From the NCBI GenBank assembly GCA_947502635.1, contig CANNAN010000010.1, forward strand, positions 1 to 64,000: a stretch of DNA of 64,000 bases. The letters are read 5' to 3'. Position numbers and translations under genes: made by a program. Positions 1 to 9,626 of this stretch are shown piece after piece. The DNA is from an uncultured Flavobacteriaceae bacterium (GTDB taxonomy: Bacteria; Bacteroidota; Bacteroidia; Flavobacteriales; Flavobacteriaceae). The notes beneath the pieces were generated by a model. The model was not told the DNA's origin and did not search any database. It worked only from the letters and a program-made list of their open reading frames with translations. Positions within the stretch are counted from its first letter, which is position 1. Every line of letters begins with the position of its first letter.

Positions 1-23
1 CAAATCTACTAGCACTTACTGCG

Positions 24-371
24 TTAGTATCTAGAGATATCTTTTAAAAAAGCAGCAAACTCTGATGTCATACGAGTGCCCTGTGCTACTAAATCCCAAT
101 CTCTTTTTATGATTTGATTACTCTCCACAAGCGTCCAACGACGCCGTTTGATATGAAGTAAAACCGTTTTCCCTCGCAAAGGGAAATCTTCTACTGTAAT
201 CTCAGGCATAAACCCCTTAGATTTAGAAGTGAACCGCTCATATTCAACAGGTAAGATGTTTTTCTCTTCCAAGTATAAGTGAATTTTATCTGATTCAGAT
301 TTACTGGAAACTATATCAAAATATTCTAAAATGCCTTCAGGTAATAGATATTGCGCTAAATTTAAATTCAA
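24..371 (-). CDS. ISAon1-like transposase, N-terminal reading frame
   Basis: A 115-residue protein that I recognise as the short first reading frame of ISAon1-type insertion sequences, which encode a separate N-terminal region followed by the catalytic DDE transposase. It starts MNLNLAQYLLPEGILEYFDI and has a basic patch (KRRRW) near residue 75, consistent with binding the element's ends. The catalytic frame would lie at lower coordinates on the same strand, outside the window, so the element cannot be judged intact. No terminal repeat was identified. The assignment rests on family resemblance alone. Confidence 0.6.
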   Translation of the reverse strand: MNLNLAQYLLPEGILEYFDIVSSKSESDKIHLYLEEKNILPVEYERFTSKSKGFMPEITVEDFPLRGKTVLLHIKRRRWTLVESNQIIKRDWDLVAQGTRMTSEFAAFLKDISRY

Positions 372-450
372 AAGTCTTTTTTGGTTGTAAATTTAAAATA
401 TTTATCAACTTGTCCCCAAGTTTTATTCTTGATCGCATTTAAGGATTGAT

Positions 451-1245
451 TTAATCATGGAGAATAAGTAACGGAACAGGACTGTTAAACGTTTGTTTTA
501 GTGTAACACTATCGTTTAATATCCGATCAAAAAAACTTTTCTTACTTCGAACTAAGCATAACAATCTAACATCATTTTTTGTAAGATAATTGTTTAGATC
601 CTTATTAATGTTACCAGTTCCGAATGCATAAACTACTGAAGGGTTAAGATCTTCAATATGTCTTAAGTTTTTTTGTATATCCAGTGTTTCTTTTTCAGCA
701 ACATGTAGAACCTTTATTTTACTTTGGTGTATTGTAGCAATTTTACGTAAAGGGTCAGCTATGGTTGAATCAGATAGAATATTATCACTAATAGCAAAAA
801 CAATTTCATCTATTGGACGGTAATAGTAATATCTGGGAACAACAATTACTGGAGCTTTAGTTTTAGAAATGACTCCACCTGCTACACTTCCAATGAAAAC
901 CTCTTTTAGTCCACTAACACCTTTGGTACCCATGACGATAAAATCGTATTTACTGCTATTTCCCAGAGATGTAATTATAGGAACAGTATCATTTAAAGCT
1001 ATTTTAGTTTTTAAAACAATTTCAGGCTTTTTTTTCTGTATTTTTTTTATTAATTCGTCCATATTGCGTTTTGCATCTTCCTCTAGCATACTATCTATGG
1101 ATTTCATTAGGAGTGCGGTTGACTTTATCCCATATACATGCAAGATTGTTATTTCTAAAGATGAAGATTCAAATAGATCAATAGCATAAAATAGAGCATT
1201 CAAAGATGTGTCAGAAAAATCGATAGGAATCAGAATTTTATTCAT
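451..1245 (-). CDS. Universal stress protein, tandem UspA domains
   Basis: A cytoplasmic 264-residue protein with two UspA-like halves. The first half (about residues 1-138) begins MNKILIPIDFSDTS and ends with the ATP-binding signature GTKGVSGLKEVFIGSVAG followed by KAPVIVVP, fitting the G-2x-G-9x-G(S/T) nucleotide-binding motif. The second half (about 145-264) has the fold pattern but no clear glycine motif, so it is probably a degenerate, non-binding domain, as is common in Bacteroidota. It is transcribed away from a second Usp gene at 1766. The exact stress function cannot be read from the sequence. A role in anaerobic or energy stress is inferred only from its position near the V-type ATPase genes. 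Confidence 0.85.
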   Translation of the reverse strand: MNKILIPIDFSDTSLNALFYAIDLFESSSLEITILHVYGIKSTALLMKSIDSMLEEDAKRNMDELIKKIQKKKPEIVLKTKIALNDTVPIITSLGNSSKYDFIVMGTKGVSGLKEVFIGSVAGGVISKTKAPVIVVPRYYYYRPIDEIVFAISDNILSDSTIADPLRKIATIHQSKIKVLHVAEKETLDIQKNLRHIEDLNPSVVYAFGTGNINKDLNNYLTKNDVRLLCLVRSKKSFFDRILNDSVTLKQTFNSPVPLLILHD

Positions 1246-1765
1246 TTTTCAAAATATTTAATGTGAGTAAATTTTTTTAAATGAAGTTTTATCTACGCGT
1301 TTAAGATTAGTTTTAATATCTGGGTACATCCAAACATTTTATATCCAAAAAACGATTTACTCCACCTCATTAATTACAAACCTATAAACAAAATCTTAAG
1401 ACAAACTTTAGAGAATAAAAAAGAATTAGCTATAGGTTATAGAATGTGACTACCTATCACACAGGATAATATTTTAGTCTACACAATACCCTTAATTAAT
1501 TGACTATTTAATGAATATATGTGAACCGTATATTTATTTTTTTAAGCATCAACTTCTTAAGCTTTTCTAAAGAATCGCATGATAGTTTTGTAAAAATTAG
1601 CAAGGGATGTTTTTTTGAAATCGTTAATAACAAAATACACTTTTTTACCAAGTATTTTGACGAGTTTGTCTAGTGCCTCGATTATACTCGACACAGACTA
1701 AAGTCGAAAGGCTCAATATAAATTAAAGTCAAAGTTTGATATTTAAAAAGTAATAACTAGAATAT
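1246..1765. other. Intergenic spacer between divergent usp genes
   Basis: About 520 bases without a credible gene. They must contain the promoters of both divergent universal stress genes. An imperfect palindrome lies at 1668-1698 (GTCTaGTGccTCGA, 6-nt loop, TCGACACAGAC), about 70 bp before the plus-strand gene, and could be an operator or a weak hairpin. No RNA gene or repeat was recognised. Confidence 0.4.
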
Positions 1766-2908
1766 ATGAAACTATTAGAAAATATTTTATTAGCAGATGA
1801 TTTTAGCGAATCCTCTGAAAATGTTGTAGAAACTGCAATTGAACTTGCAAAGGTATTGCGAGCTAAGATCATTCCGATTCATGTACTTCCTGATGATATT
1901 GTAAACGAAAAAGTAAAATCGCTTCTTCATGAAACGGCAGTTGCAAAGCTGAATGAAACAGTAAATAAGATAGAAAAATCCAGTGTGCAAGTAGGAAAGC
2001 CAATCCTTGAATTCGGGTCGATAAATGATAATATTATTCGAGCAGCAGTAAAGATAAAAACCAATCTAATTCTAATCGGTTCTGGCGAAAGTAAAAAAGA
2101 AGACAGATTTCGATTAGGGACGACGGCCGAAAGGATTATTCAAAAAAGTGAAAAACCTGTTTTTGTAGTAAAAGAAGGCATGCCACTTAATATTCAAAAT
2201 ATACTTTGTCCAGTTGATTTTTCCGAAGCATCAAAACGAGCTCTTAGAGATGCGATCACTATGGCTCACAAATTCAAGGCTGAATTAACTATTCTGAGTG
2301 TTTGTGAAGTACAAGATTCCACTTGGCTTATATCAGAAGAAAATAAAGATGAAGAAAATTACATAAGGAGTGCTCAACATAAAGCAAAGTTTAATGATTT
2401 TCTTCAAGAGTTCAATCTAGCAGGCTTGAATTGGGTTAAAGAAAGCCCTAAAGGTAATCCAGCTAAAGAAATACTCAGTACAATTTCTAGAAAAATGGTA
2501 GACTTATTAGTTATGGGAACTGCAGGGAGAGCAGGTTTGAACCGTCTTATTATTGGTAGTGTAACGGAAAAGGTAGTACGAGAAGTGCCTTGTTCTTTTC
2601 TAACGCTAAAAGCTGAGAATGTTATTAATCTACAATTGGAAACAAATATTCGTGACATAAAAAATCTATACAACTCAGCGGTTAAATTGGTAGAAGATGG
2701 TTTTTATGAAGATGCTATAGACCAATTAAAAGCTTGTCTGAAAATTAATAATATGCATATACCAGCATATTTAGGTATAGCCAAGATTTATGAAAAATTA
2801 GATGAACCTGAAAAAGCTAAAAAATTCAGAAACAGTGGAAAAGAAATAAAGGAAAAAATCTGGTACACAAAAATAGAAGAAGAAGTGCGTAAACTACGAG
2901 GTAGTTAA
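1766..2908 (+). CDS. Universal stress protein with C-terminal TPR-like extension
   Basis: A 380-residue cytoplasmic protein with two UspA domains. Domain 1 (about 1-140) starts MKLLENILLADDFSESSENV and keeps the IGSGE...GTTAERIIQKSEKPVFVV core. Domain 2 (about 145-290) starts NILCPVDFSEASKRALRDAI and has MGTAGRAGLNRLIIGSVTEK, a good ATP-binding loop. After residue 300 there is a helical tail with one or two TPR-like helix pairs (SAVKLVEDGFYEDAIDQLKA, then IPAYLGIAKIYEKLDEPEKA), unusual for the family. The stop is only 16 nt before the V-type ATPase A gene, so it is probably the first gene of that operon. A regulatory or assembly role for the ATPase is inference. Confidence 0.85.
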   Translation: MKLLENILLADDFSESSENVVETAIELAKVLRAKIIPIHVLPDDIVNEKVKSLLHETAVAKLNETVNKIEKSSVQVGKPILEFGSINDNIIRAAVKIKTNLILIGSGESKKEDRFRLGTTAERIIQKSEKPVFVVKEGMPLNIQNILCPVDFSEASKRALRDAITMAHKFKAELTILSVCEVQDSTWLISEENKDEENYIRSAQHKAKFNDFLQEFNLAGLNWVKESPKGNPAKEILSTISRKMVDLLVMGTAGRAGLNRLIIGSVTEKVVREVPCSFLTLKAENVINLQLETNIRDIKNLYNSAVKLVEDGFYEDAIDQLKACLKINNMHIPAYLGIAKIYEKLDEPEKAKKFRNSGKEIKEKIWYTKIEEEVRKLRGS

Positions 2909-2924
2909 GAAATATTCAAAAAAC

Positions 2925-4670
2925 ATGAAAAAAGCAAAAGGAAAAGTGGTAAGTGTTAACGAGTCGCTAGTTGGCGTTAAAATTATTGAAGGCGCCGTGA
3001 TAAATGGTGAAGTGGCTTATATTGTTATAGAGAATGATAAACGCCTCAAATCGGAAGTTATTGATGTAAAACCAGAGAAAATGGTTTATTTGCAGGTTTT
3101 TGAAGATACTGGATGGATGAAAGTAGGCGACCTTGTAGAATTTACGGGCTTGCCTTTAGCAGTAAAACTTGGACCTGGTATATTGGGTTCAGTAACAGAT
3201 GGTCTTCAAAATCCCTTATACGAACTAGCAAAAAAAGAATGGTTTCTCGAAAGGGGACAAGAAGTAGAGCCATTAGATAATACAGTGAAATGGCACTTCA
3301 CACCTTCGGTAAAAAAAGGAGCGATTGTTACCAGAGGAGATATACTGGGGGCTGTACCTGAAAAGTTATTTCAACATAAGATTTTTGTGCCTTTTTCATT
3401 GCAAGGTGATTACACCGTTAAGCATATTGTAACAGAAGGCAATTACACCATTGATGAAGATATAGCTGTCGTTGAGGATGCTAATGGAACTACTATTAAA
3501 TTAAAAATGGCATTTGATTGGCCAGTGAAAAAGCCTATGCCTTTCCATGAACGTTCCGTTCCAGTTGAACCTATGCCAACTGGTATTAGGATACTTGATG
3601 CGCTCTTTCCTATAGCTTATGGTGGAACAGCATGTAATCCAGGACCTTTTGGAGCTGGTAAGACTGTATTACAACATAGTTTAGCCAGACATTCACAAGC
3701 GGATGTAGTTATTATAGCAGCTTGCGGCGAACGCGCTGGAGAAGCTGTAGAAGTCTTCAAGGATTTTCCAGAATTGATCGACCCTCGAACGGGAAAATCT
3801 CTAATGGATCGTACATTCATCGTAGGTAATACATCTTCTATGCCTGTCGCTGCACGAGAAGCATCCGTGTATATGGCCACAACAGTAGGAGAGTATTATC
3901 GTAAACAAGGTTTAGATGTTCTTATTTTGGCAGACTCTACATCACGATGGGCACAGGCACTTAGAGAGACTTCAGGTAGAAAAGAAGAAATTCCAGGCCC
4001 TGAAGCATTTCCAATGTACATTTCTACGTTAATTTCAGCATTTTATGACCGAGCTGGTGTCGATATTCTGGAGGATGGAAACATAGGGTCGCTTAGCATT
4101 ATAGGGACTGTATCTCCCGCAGGAGGAAACTTTGATGAACCAGTCACACAAGCCACTCTGTTGAGTACAGGTGCTTTTTGGGGGTTGTCAAGAGCGCTGT
4201 CTGATGCTCGTAAATACCCTGCCATCGACCGTATCGATAGTAAATCCAAATACCCTTCACTTCTTAGAGAGGAAGAAGTATCCTTTTTAATAGAACTGTT
4301 GCGTGATGGCAAGACTATAGCATCAAACATTATTCTAATGGGAGAAAAAGGGATCACAGACGAAGCCTATATTCTATATCAAAAAGCCGAATTACTTGAT
4401 GCCGTGTTTCTACAGCAAAACAGTTTTAATGATGTCGATGGTGTGACATCACCTGATAGATTGCGTTTAATGTTCGATGTCGTCAGGGAGATTATTGAGA
4501 CTCCTTTAGCCATTAAGGGAAAAGAAGCTATTCGGTCGCATTTTAATTTTGCCCGACAGGCCTATATTGATTGGAATTCAATGTCGATTGATGATTCAGA
4601 ATTCGAAAAACAAAAGTTTCAAATATTGAACTTAGTTAAAAAAAGAGCTTATGCTAAAGAAAACGTATGA
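2925..4670 (+). CDS. ntpA: V/A-type ATPase catalytic subunit A
   Basis: The catalytic subunit of the soluble V1 head, which binds and hydrolyses (or makes) ATP. It has 581 residues, the normal length. The N-terminal barrel is followed by the non-homologous insert, then the P-loop GPFGAGKT at residues 240-247, the catalytic region AACGERAGEAVEVFKDFPEL and the LADSTSRWAQALRE signature. It is the first ATPase gene of an A-B-E-DUF2764-D-I-K operon and its 3' end overlaps the B gene by 20 nt, which suggests translational coupling. The conserved motifs separate it clearly from an F-type beta subunit. Confidence 0.97.
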   Translation: MKKAKGKVVSVNESLVGVKIIEGAVINGEVAYIVIENDKRLKSEVIDVKPEKMVYLQVFEDTGWMKVGDLVEFTGLPLAVKLGPGILGSVTDGLQNPLYELAKKEWFLERGQEVEPLDNTVKWHFTPSVKKGAIVTRGDILGAVPEKLFQHKIFVPFSLQGDYTVKHIVTEGNYTIDEDIAVVEDANGTTIKLKMAFDWPVKKPMPFHERSVPVEPMPTGIRILDALFPIAYGGTACNPGPFGAGKTVLQHSLARHSQADVVIIAACGERAGEAVEVFKDFPELIDPRTGKSLMDRTFIVGNTSSMPVAAREASVYMATTVGEYYRKQGLDVLILADSTSRWAQALRETSGRKEEIPGPEAFPMYISTLISAFYDRAGVDILEDGNIGSLSIIGTVSPAGGNFDEPVTQATLLSTGAFWGLSRALSDARKYPAIDRIDSKSKYPSLLREEEVSFLIELLRDGKTIASNIILMGEKGITDEAYILYQKAELLDAVFLQQNSFNDVDGVTSPDRLRLMFDVVREIIETPLAIKGKEAIRSHFNFARQAYIDWNSMSIDDSEFEKQKFQILNLVKKRAYAKENV

Positions 4671-5982
4671 GAATATAGATAGTATCGGAAGAGCCATTCT
4701 AAGTATTAAAGCAGAAGACGTACATAATAAAGAATTGGCTGAAGTTATATACCCGAGTGGGGATAAAGCATTTGCGCAGGTTATTGCACTTGATGGAGAT
4801 CAAGTGACCCTACAATTGTTTAGTGGAGGTTTTGGAGTTTCAACGGACTGCAAAGTCCGTTTCCTCGGAAAACCTGTGCAGGTTGGATTTTCTGATGATA
4901 TGATGGGAAGAGTATATTCTGGTAATGGCCAACCCATTGATAATGGTCCAAAACTGTTGTCAGACATGGTTAGGGTAGCTGGTCCTTCCATCAATCCAGT
5001 AAAAAGATTGATACCTAAAGATATGATTCGTACAGGTGTACCTATGATTGATATATTTAATACCCTAGTACGGTCTCAAAAGATACCCATTTTTGCAAAG
5101 GCAGGAGAACCTTATAACCGTTTGTTGGCCAATATCGCTACACAAACGGATGCAGATGTCATCATTATTGGTGGTGTAGGGCTAAAATATGATGAATACC
5201 ATTATTTCAAACAACGTATTGAAGAGGCTGGAAGCAAGAGTAAAACAATTATGTTTATACACACGCATAGAGACTCCATTGTTGAGGGGCTTATGGTGCC
5301 AGATTTAGCTCTTGCCGTTGGAGAACGTTTCGCGCTTCAAGGAAAAAATGTATTCGTGTTGTTATCAGATATGACACAATGGTCTGATTATCTCCGACAA
5401 GTTGCTAACGCACAAGACCAAATACCAGCCAACCAAGGCTATCCAGGAGATTTATATTCTCAATTAGCAAGCAGATACGAAAAAGCTGCAGATATTGACG
5501 GAGCTGGTAGTTTGACCATCCTCGGGGTAACAACCATGGATGATGTTACCCATCCTGTACCAGATAACACAGGGTATATTACAGAAGGTCAGTTTTACAT
5601 GAAGGATGGTTATTTGGAACTGTTCGGTTCATTAAGCCGTCTTAAACAACAGGTGAATGATAGAACACGAGACGATCATAGAAGTATTATGAATGCTATG
5701 GCGAGACTATTATCCGAATCCGAAGAAAGAGTTAAAGCACAAAAATTTGGATCGGTTAAAGATGACTATTCGCTTAGGTTATTGGATTATCGTAGAACAT
5801 TTCAAAAAGAATTGATGGATCCATTCCGTTTTCTTGAATTGGAAGATGCTCTTGATCTATGCTGGGATATTTTGGCGAAGCACTTTAAAAAAGAAGAAGT
5901 TGGACTGTCATCTAAACTCATAGAAGCTTATTGGCCAGAAAAAGGGACATTTAAAATATTAAAGCATAAAACTGATGAGTGA
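4651..5982 (+). CDS. ntpB: V/A-type ATPase subunit B
   Basis: The non-catalytic nucleotide-site subunit of the V1 hexamer, 443 residues. The usual P-loop position reads IFAKAGEPYNRLLANI and lacks a functional Walker A lysine-threonine pair, as expected for B subunits. GYPGDLYSQLASRYEKA and the DDVTHPVPDNTGYITEGQ stretch are characteristic. The chosen ATG overlaps the end of the A gene by 20 nt and the stop overlaps the E-subunit start by 8 nt, so the genes are tightly coupled. Length and motifs look intact. Confidence 0.97.
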   Translation: MLKKTYENIDSIGRAILSIKAEDVHNKELAEVIYPSGDKAFAQVIALDGDQVTLQLFSGGFGVSTDCKVRFLGKPVQVGFSDDMMGRVYSGNGQPIDNGPKLLSDMVRVAGPSINPVKRLIPKDMIRTGVPMIDIFNTLVRSQKIPIFAKAGEPYNRLLANIATQTDADVIIIGGVGLKYDEYHYFKQRIEEAGSKSKTIMFIHTHRDSIVEGLMVPDLALAVGERFALQGKNVFVLLSDMTQWSDYLRQVANAQDQIPANQGYPGDLYSQLASRYEKAADIDGAGSLTILGVTTMDDVTHPVPDNTGYITEGQFYMKDGYLELFGSLSRLKQQVNDRTRDDHRSIMNAMARLLSESEERVKAQKFGSVKDDYSLRLLDYRRTFQKELMDPFRFLELEDALDLCWDILAKHFKKEEVGLSSKLIEAYWPEKGTFKILKHKTDE

Positions 5983-6574
5983 CAAAACGTTAGATAAATT
6001 AATTGCCACGCTAAAATATGAAGCTATTGAAGCTGCTGAAAAATCAGTACAAATAATGATGGAAGAGGCGCATTCTCAGACTCAAAAAATTGTAGAAGAG
6101 GCAGAAGAAAAAAAGAAGCAAATTCTTAAGGGAGCTAGAGAAGAAGCAGAATTGACCCTTAACAAAGGAGTAAGTGCGCTTCAACAAGCTGCCAGAGACC
6201 TTAACATCAGGGTACAGAATGATTTGATTAAGCTTTTTAATGAGGTATTGAAAAAAGAAGTCCGAGAGGCTTTTACTCCCGATCTCATGAAATCTGCAGT
6301 TTTAAAAGTTATCGAGAATGTTGGTAATGGAGCAGAATTAAAACTCCCAGATGATTTCGAACAAAAATTGATAGACTATGTCCACCTACGTATACAAATA
6401 TCAGATAACCTCATGTCCTTGACTCAAGATGACAGTATACGAGGTGGCTTGTCAATCTCTAAAATGGATGAAGGGTGGAGTTACCATATTACACCAGAAG
6501 AAGTTGCAGAACTACTAAATGATCATCTTAACACTAAGTGGTCGCATATTTTACAAAACGCTAATAAGGAATGA
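5975..6574 (+). CDS. ntpE: V/A-type ATPase peripheral-stalk subunit E
   Basis: A 199-residue protein with a long, highly charged N-terminal helix (about residues 15-85, rich in E, K, A and Q, such as KIVEEAEEKKKQILKGAREE) followed by a compact C-terminal domain. This is the layout of E subunits, which pair with G or H-type helices to form the peripheral stalk joining V1 to the membrane stator. Position directly after B, with overlapping start and stop codons on both sides, supports the assignment, although primary sequence is poorly conserved in this family. No separate G/H subunit gene was recognised in the operon. Confidence 0.8.
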   Translation: MSDKTLDKLIATLKYEAIEAAEKSVQIMMEEAHSQTQKIVEEAEEKKKQILKGAREEAELTLNKGVSALQQAARDLNIRVQNDLIKLFNEVLKKEVREAFTPDLMKSAVLKVIENVGNGAELKLPDDFEQKLIDYVHLRIQISDNLMSLTQDDSIRGGLSISKMDEGWSYHITPEEVAELLNDHLNTKWSHILQNANKE

Positions 6575-7140
6575 TCACTGGAAATCTGGAATATTTAATA
6601 AGCAGTTTACCATACCTGTCTTTTCAAGATACAGAAGAAGTGCGTTCAAGAATTTCTTCCACGCTTAGAAAATATGCCAGACCTGTGGAAGAAAAAACAT
6701 GCTTAATAACTATTTTAGATGATGAAGCAGCAAAATTTTTAACACCAGTTACAAGCCATCTTCTATCTCAAATTAAACTAAGTACCATTCATAATACCAT
6801 ATTTCAGCAAAGTAAAAACAAGGTGTTGGCTGCTTTTTCAGAATATGTTTTTGTCTTGAAAGAAGACATCAAACAATTGCGAATATCACGTAGAAACGAT
6901 TCCAGCCAAACAGCATCAAAAAAACAATCTTCACTAATAACAAATGCAGATCCATTGAATGAAGAGATGCAACTACTTAAATTGAAATGGGATAAACTGG
7001 AAGCGCTTTCCATTGGACATTACACAGATTTTGGAGCTTTGGTTATTTATAAGCTAAAATTACTGCTATTGCTTAGGTGGTGGGGTTTTGATACGGATAA
7101 AGGTTTTGAGGTTTATCTACAAACTATAAAGAAAAACTGA
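6571..7140 (+). CDS. DUF2764-type V-ATPase subunit (C/d-like)
   Basis: A 189-residue protein that fits the DUF2764 family found in Bacteroidota V-type ATPase operons. The N-terminal NLEYLISSLPYLSFQD resembles the 'YYxLxxgLPxLxl' start of that family. The C-terminal helix FGALVIYKLKLLLLLRWWGF resembles the end of the C/d subunit, which links the rotor to the c-ring. The gene overlaps the E gene by 4 nt and ends 2 nt before D. By operon logic it replaces the C/d subunit, which is otherwise missing; that role is inferred from context rather than from catalytic motifs. Confidence 0.7.
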   Translation: MITGNLEYLISSLPYLSFQDTEEVRSRISSTLRKYARPVEEKTCLITILDDEAAKFLTPVTSHLLSQIKLSTIHNTIFQQSKNKVLAAFSEYVFVLKEDIKQLRISRRNDSSQTASKKQSSLITNADPLNEEMQLLKLKWDKLEALSIGHYTDFGALVIYKLKLLLLLRWWGFDTDKGFEVYLQTIKKN

Positions 7141-7142
7141 TT

Positions 7143-7754
7143 ATGATAGATAAGATTTTAATGAATAAGAATGCCTTGGCTGCCTTAAAAATAGAATTAA
7201 GGGAGTACAACACTGCTCTACCAGTTTTCGAAATGAAAGAACAGCAGTTAAAGGACGTTGTTCAGTCTATTGAGCATAGCATAAATCGTTTGAAAAAAGC
7301 CATTGAACAAACTAATGAGGAAGTGAAAGTATGGGTCGCTGTAATAGCAGAAGATACGGTCAATTTATCCGATTTAGTAAAGGTAGACCATGTTAATACT
7401 GAGAAACGGGAAATCGCAGGGGTAACTATTGAAGTTTTTATCGACGTGGCTTTTGAAAATATAGAAGTAGATCCTGTAAATACACCATTATGGGTAGATC
7501 CTGCCATTAATGTTGTAAAGGATCAGAAAACCAATCACATCATATGGGATATTGAAAAGAAAAATATAGAACTGTTACTAGAAGAGTTAGCAGAAGCCCG
7601 TAGGATGAAAAATGCCCTTAAGGAAGTATTTATACCAGAAGCTATCGAGAATAAAAGGAAGATTGAAATTTACTTGGGAGACGTAGAGCGCTTGGCTATA
7701 GGATGTGCCAAATTAGTGAAAAAGAAAAAACAGGATAAAATGGCTGCATTATGA
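7143..7754 (+). CDS. ntpD: V/A-type ATPase central-shaft subunit D
   Basis: A 203-residue, largely alpha-helical protein with long N- and C-terminal helices (about 1-65 and 135-200), separated by a beta-rich centre (VWVAVIAEDTVNLSDLVKVD). The N-terminal LMNKNALAALKIELREY and C-terminal lysine-rich end match D subunits, which form the rotating shaft inside the A3B3 head. It starts 2 nt after the DUF2764 gene, and its stop overlaps the start of the I gene by 4 nt (ATGA type), so coupling is likely. No F subunit gene was recognised in this operon. Confidence 0.9.
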   Translation: MIDKILMNKNALAALKIELREYNTALPVFEMKEQQLKDVVQSIEHSINRLKKAIEQTNEEVKVWVAVIAEDTVNLSDLVKVDHVNTEKREIAGVTIEVFIDVAFENIEVDPVNTPLWVDPAINVVKDQKTNHIIWDIEKKNIELLLEELAEARRMKNALKEVFIPEAIENKRKIEIYLGDVERLAIGCAKLVKKKKQDKMAAL

Positions 7755-9598
7755 TTGTTAGAATGAAGGAAATATTACTTTTTACCACATCAGGTTCTCT
7801 ATATGATACGCTAGAGAAACTAGGCGAAATGGGAGTTGTTGATATAAAAGAAATCAACCGACCTGAAAGCGAATTGATGGAAAGACGTGCAAAAGAAGTT
7901 AGCCGTACCGAGAGTACTATAGCCATTCTAAAAAACTATAAAAACAAGAAAAATGATGATAGTGCCAGATTACAATATCAGATAAAAGATCCCAAACGAA
8001 TTATAAGTCGTGTATTGCGAACAGTCCACATTGAGCAAAAATGTAAAGACAAACTTGATACTCTCAATCAGCAATTAGCATGGTATCAAACTTGGGGGGA
8101 GGATATTAAAATAAAAGACTTTAAGTACCTACAAGAGAAAGGTATATATATCCATTTGCACTTAGCAGACAAACCGCTTGTAAAATCATTGGTCAAGAGT
8201 CATTGTATAGAGGTTTTTTCACAACAGAACGGTAAAATACCTATCGCTTTTTTTTCTAGAGATTCATCTGAAAAATTGAATTTAAAAGCCATTTTATTAC
8301 CAGAATTGCCACTAAAAGTCATCAAGCAACAAATCAAAAGAAAAGAAAGGCAACTTGGAGAAATAGAGTTGTTTTTAGAAGATCAGACTAATAAAGAAGC
8401 GGCTTTAGATGATTATCTCATTTTTTTAAAGAACCAATTGGGAGTTGAAGAAATTTTACAAGGTATGGGAGATATAGAAAGCAAACTTAAATATTTAAGA
8501 GGATACATGCCACAGCATACTGTTAATACGTTTAAATCTGTTGCACAACAACATAACTGGGGCTATAACATATCGAATCCCAATAATCCAGAAGATGTTC
8601 CGGTTTATATTAAGAATCCGAAATGGATCAGTATTATCAATCCGGTTATGAAGTTTATAGACATTGTGCCTGGTTACAAGGAAGTAGATGTGTCCATTTA
8701 TTTTTTAGTTGCCTTTGCGTTGTTTTTTGCCATGCTTGTAGGTGATGCAGGCTATGGTGCTATTTTTTTGTTGGTAACCATTTTGTTTCGTAAAAAAATG
8801 GATTCCCAAATGTGTTTTCTTATGTATGTACTCAGTGGCACAACAATAATTTGGGGTGTACTCAGTGGTACTTACTTTGGATCTGAACAAATAGCGGCCA
8901 TACCATTTTTTAACGGCTTAATAATCGAAGACATATCAAGTTTTGGAGTAGATAATATTTCGTTTATGATGCACCTTTCATTCCTCATAGGTACTATACA
9001 TCTCACGATTGCCCATGGCGTTCGTTTTTTTCAATTTATAAACTCCATAAAAGCACTCAGTGAACTGGGGTGGATCTGTTTAGTTTGGGGATTGTTTTTT
9101 CTAACAGAACAATTGGTACTGTCTAAAGCTTCACCAGATTGGAGTCATTGGTTGTTCATAGTAGGAGCATTATTGGTCGCTTTATTTTCTGTGGAGAGCA
9201 AAAACTTTTTTAAAAGCATGGGTGTTTCCGTGGCCAATTTACCGTTGAGTCTTATTAGTGGTTTTTCCGATATTGTTTCTTATGTCAGGCTTTTTGCAGT
9301 TGGTATGGCAACAGCAGCAGTCGCTTCTAGTTTTAACAATATGGTGTTGCCGAATGGGATTTCAGATATGGGAATTTTAAATTTAGTTATGGCAGCAATA
9401 GCCTTGTTGTTAGGTCACGGATTAAATATTGCTTTAGCATTAATGGCTGTAATGGTGCATGGTATACGTTTAAATATGTTAGAATTTGCAGGGCACCTTG
9501 GTGTCCAATTTTCGGGCGAAGCTTATAAACCATTCAAATTAATGGCGCCTTCACGTACGTTTGGGTCTCAGAAAACCAAGCCGTTAACAACAGAATAA
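7751..9598 (+). CDS. ntpI: V/A-type ATPase membrane stator subunit I/a
   Basis: A 615-residue integral membrane stator. The N-terminal half (about 1-310) is soluble and coiled-coil rich (IAILKNYKNKKNDDSARLQY; KEAALDDYLIFLKNQLGVEE). The C-terminal half has about seven to eight membrane spans beginning near YFLVAFALFFAMLVGDAGYG. The essential stator arginine that faces the c-ring is visible in SYVRLFAVGMA at about residue 513. It overlaps D by 4 nt and lies 28 nt before the c-subunit gene. Length is within the family range and no truncation is seen. Confidence 0.95.
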   Translation: MIVRMKEILLFTTSGSLYDTLEKLGEMGVVDIKEINRPESELMERRAKEVSRTESTIAILKNYKNKKNDDSARLQYQIKDPKRIISRVLRTVHIEQKCKDKLDTLNQQLAWYQTWGEDIKIKDFKYLQEKGIYIHLHLADKPLVKSLVKSHCIEVFSQQNGKIPIAFFSRDSSEKLNLKAILLPELPLKVIKQQIKRKERQLGEIELFLEDQTNKEAALDDYLIFLKNQLGVEEILQGMGDIESKLKYLRGYMPQHTVNTFKSVAQQHNWGYNISNPNNPEDVPVYIKNPKWISIINPVMKFIDIVPGYKEVDVSIYFLVAFALFFAMLVGDAGYGAIFLLVTILFRKKMDSQMCFLMYVLSGTTIIWGVLSGTYFGSEQIAAIPFFNGLIIEDISSFGVDNISFMMHLSFLIGTIHLTIAHGVRFFQFINSIKALSELGWICLVWGLFFLTEQLVLSKASPDWSHWLFIVGALLVALFSVESKNFFKSMGVSVANLPLSLISGFSDIVSYVRLFAVGMATAAVASSFNNMVLPNGISDMGILNLVMAAIALLLGHGLNIALALMAVMVHGIRLNMLEFAGHLGVQFSGEAYKPFKLMAPSRTFGSQKTKPLTTE

Positions 9599-9626
9599 CA
9601 TATAATAAAATTATAAAAATTAGATC

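Noticed and set aside
869-1189. A 106-residue plus-strand frame opposite the first Usp gene
   Set aside because: It is a shadow of a conserved Usp domain and has no family features.
1668-1698. Zur-like or Fur-like operator before the Usp gene
   Set aside because: The imperfect palindrome has bulges and shares no half-site with the Zur-type boxes.
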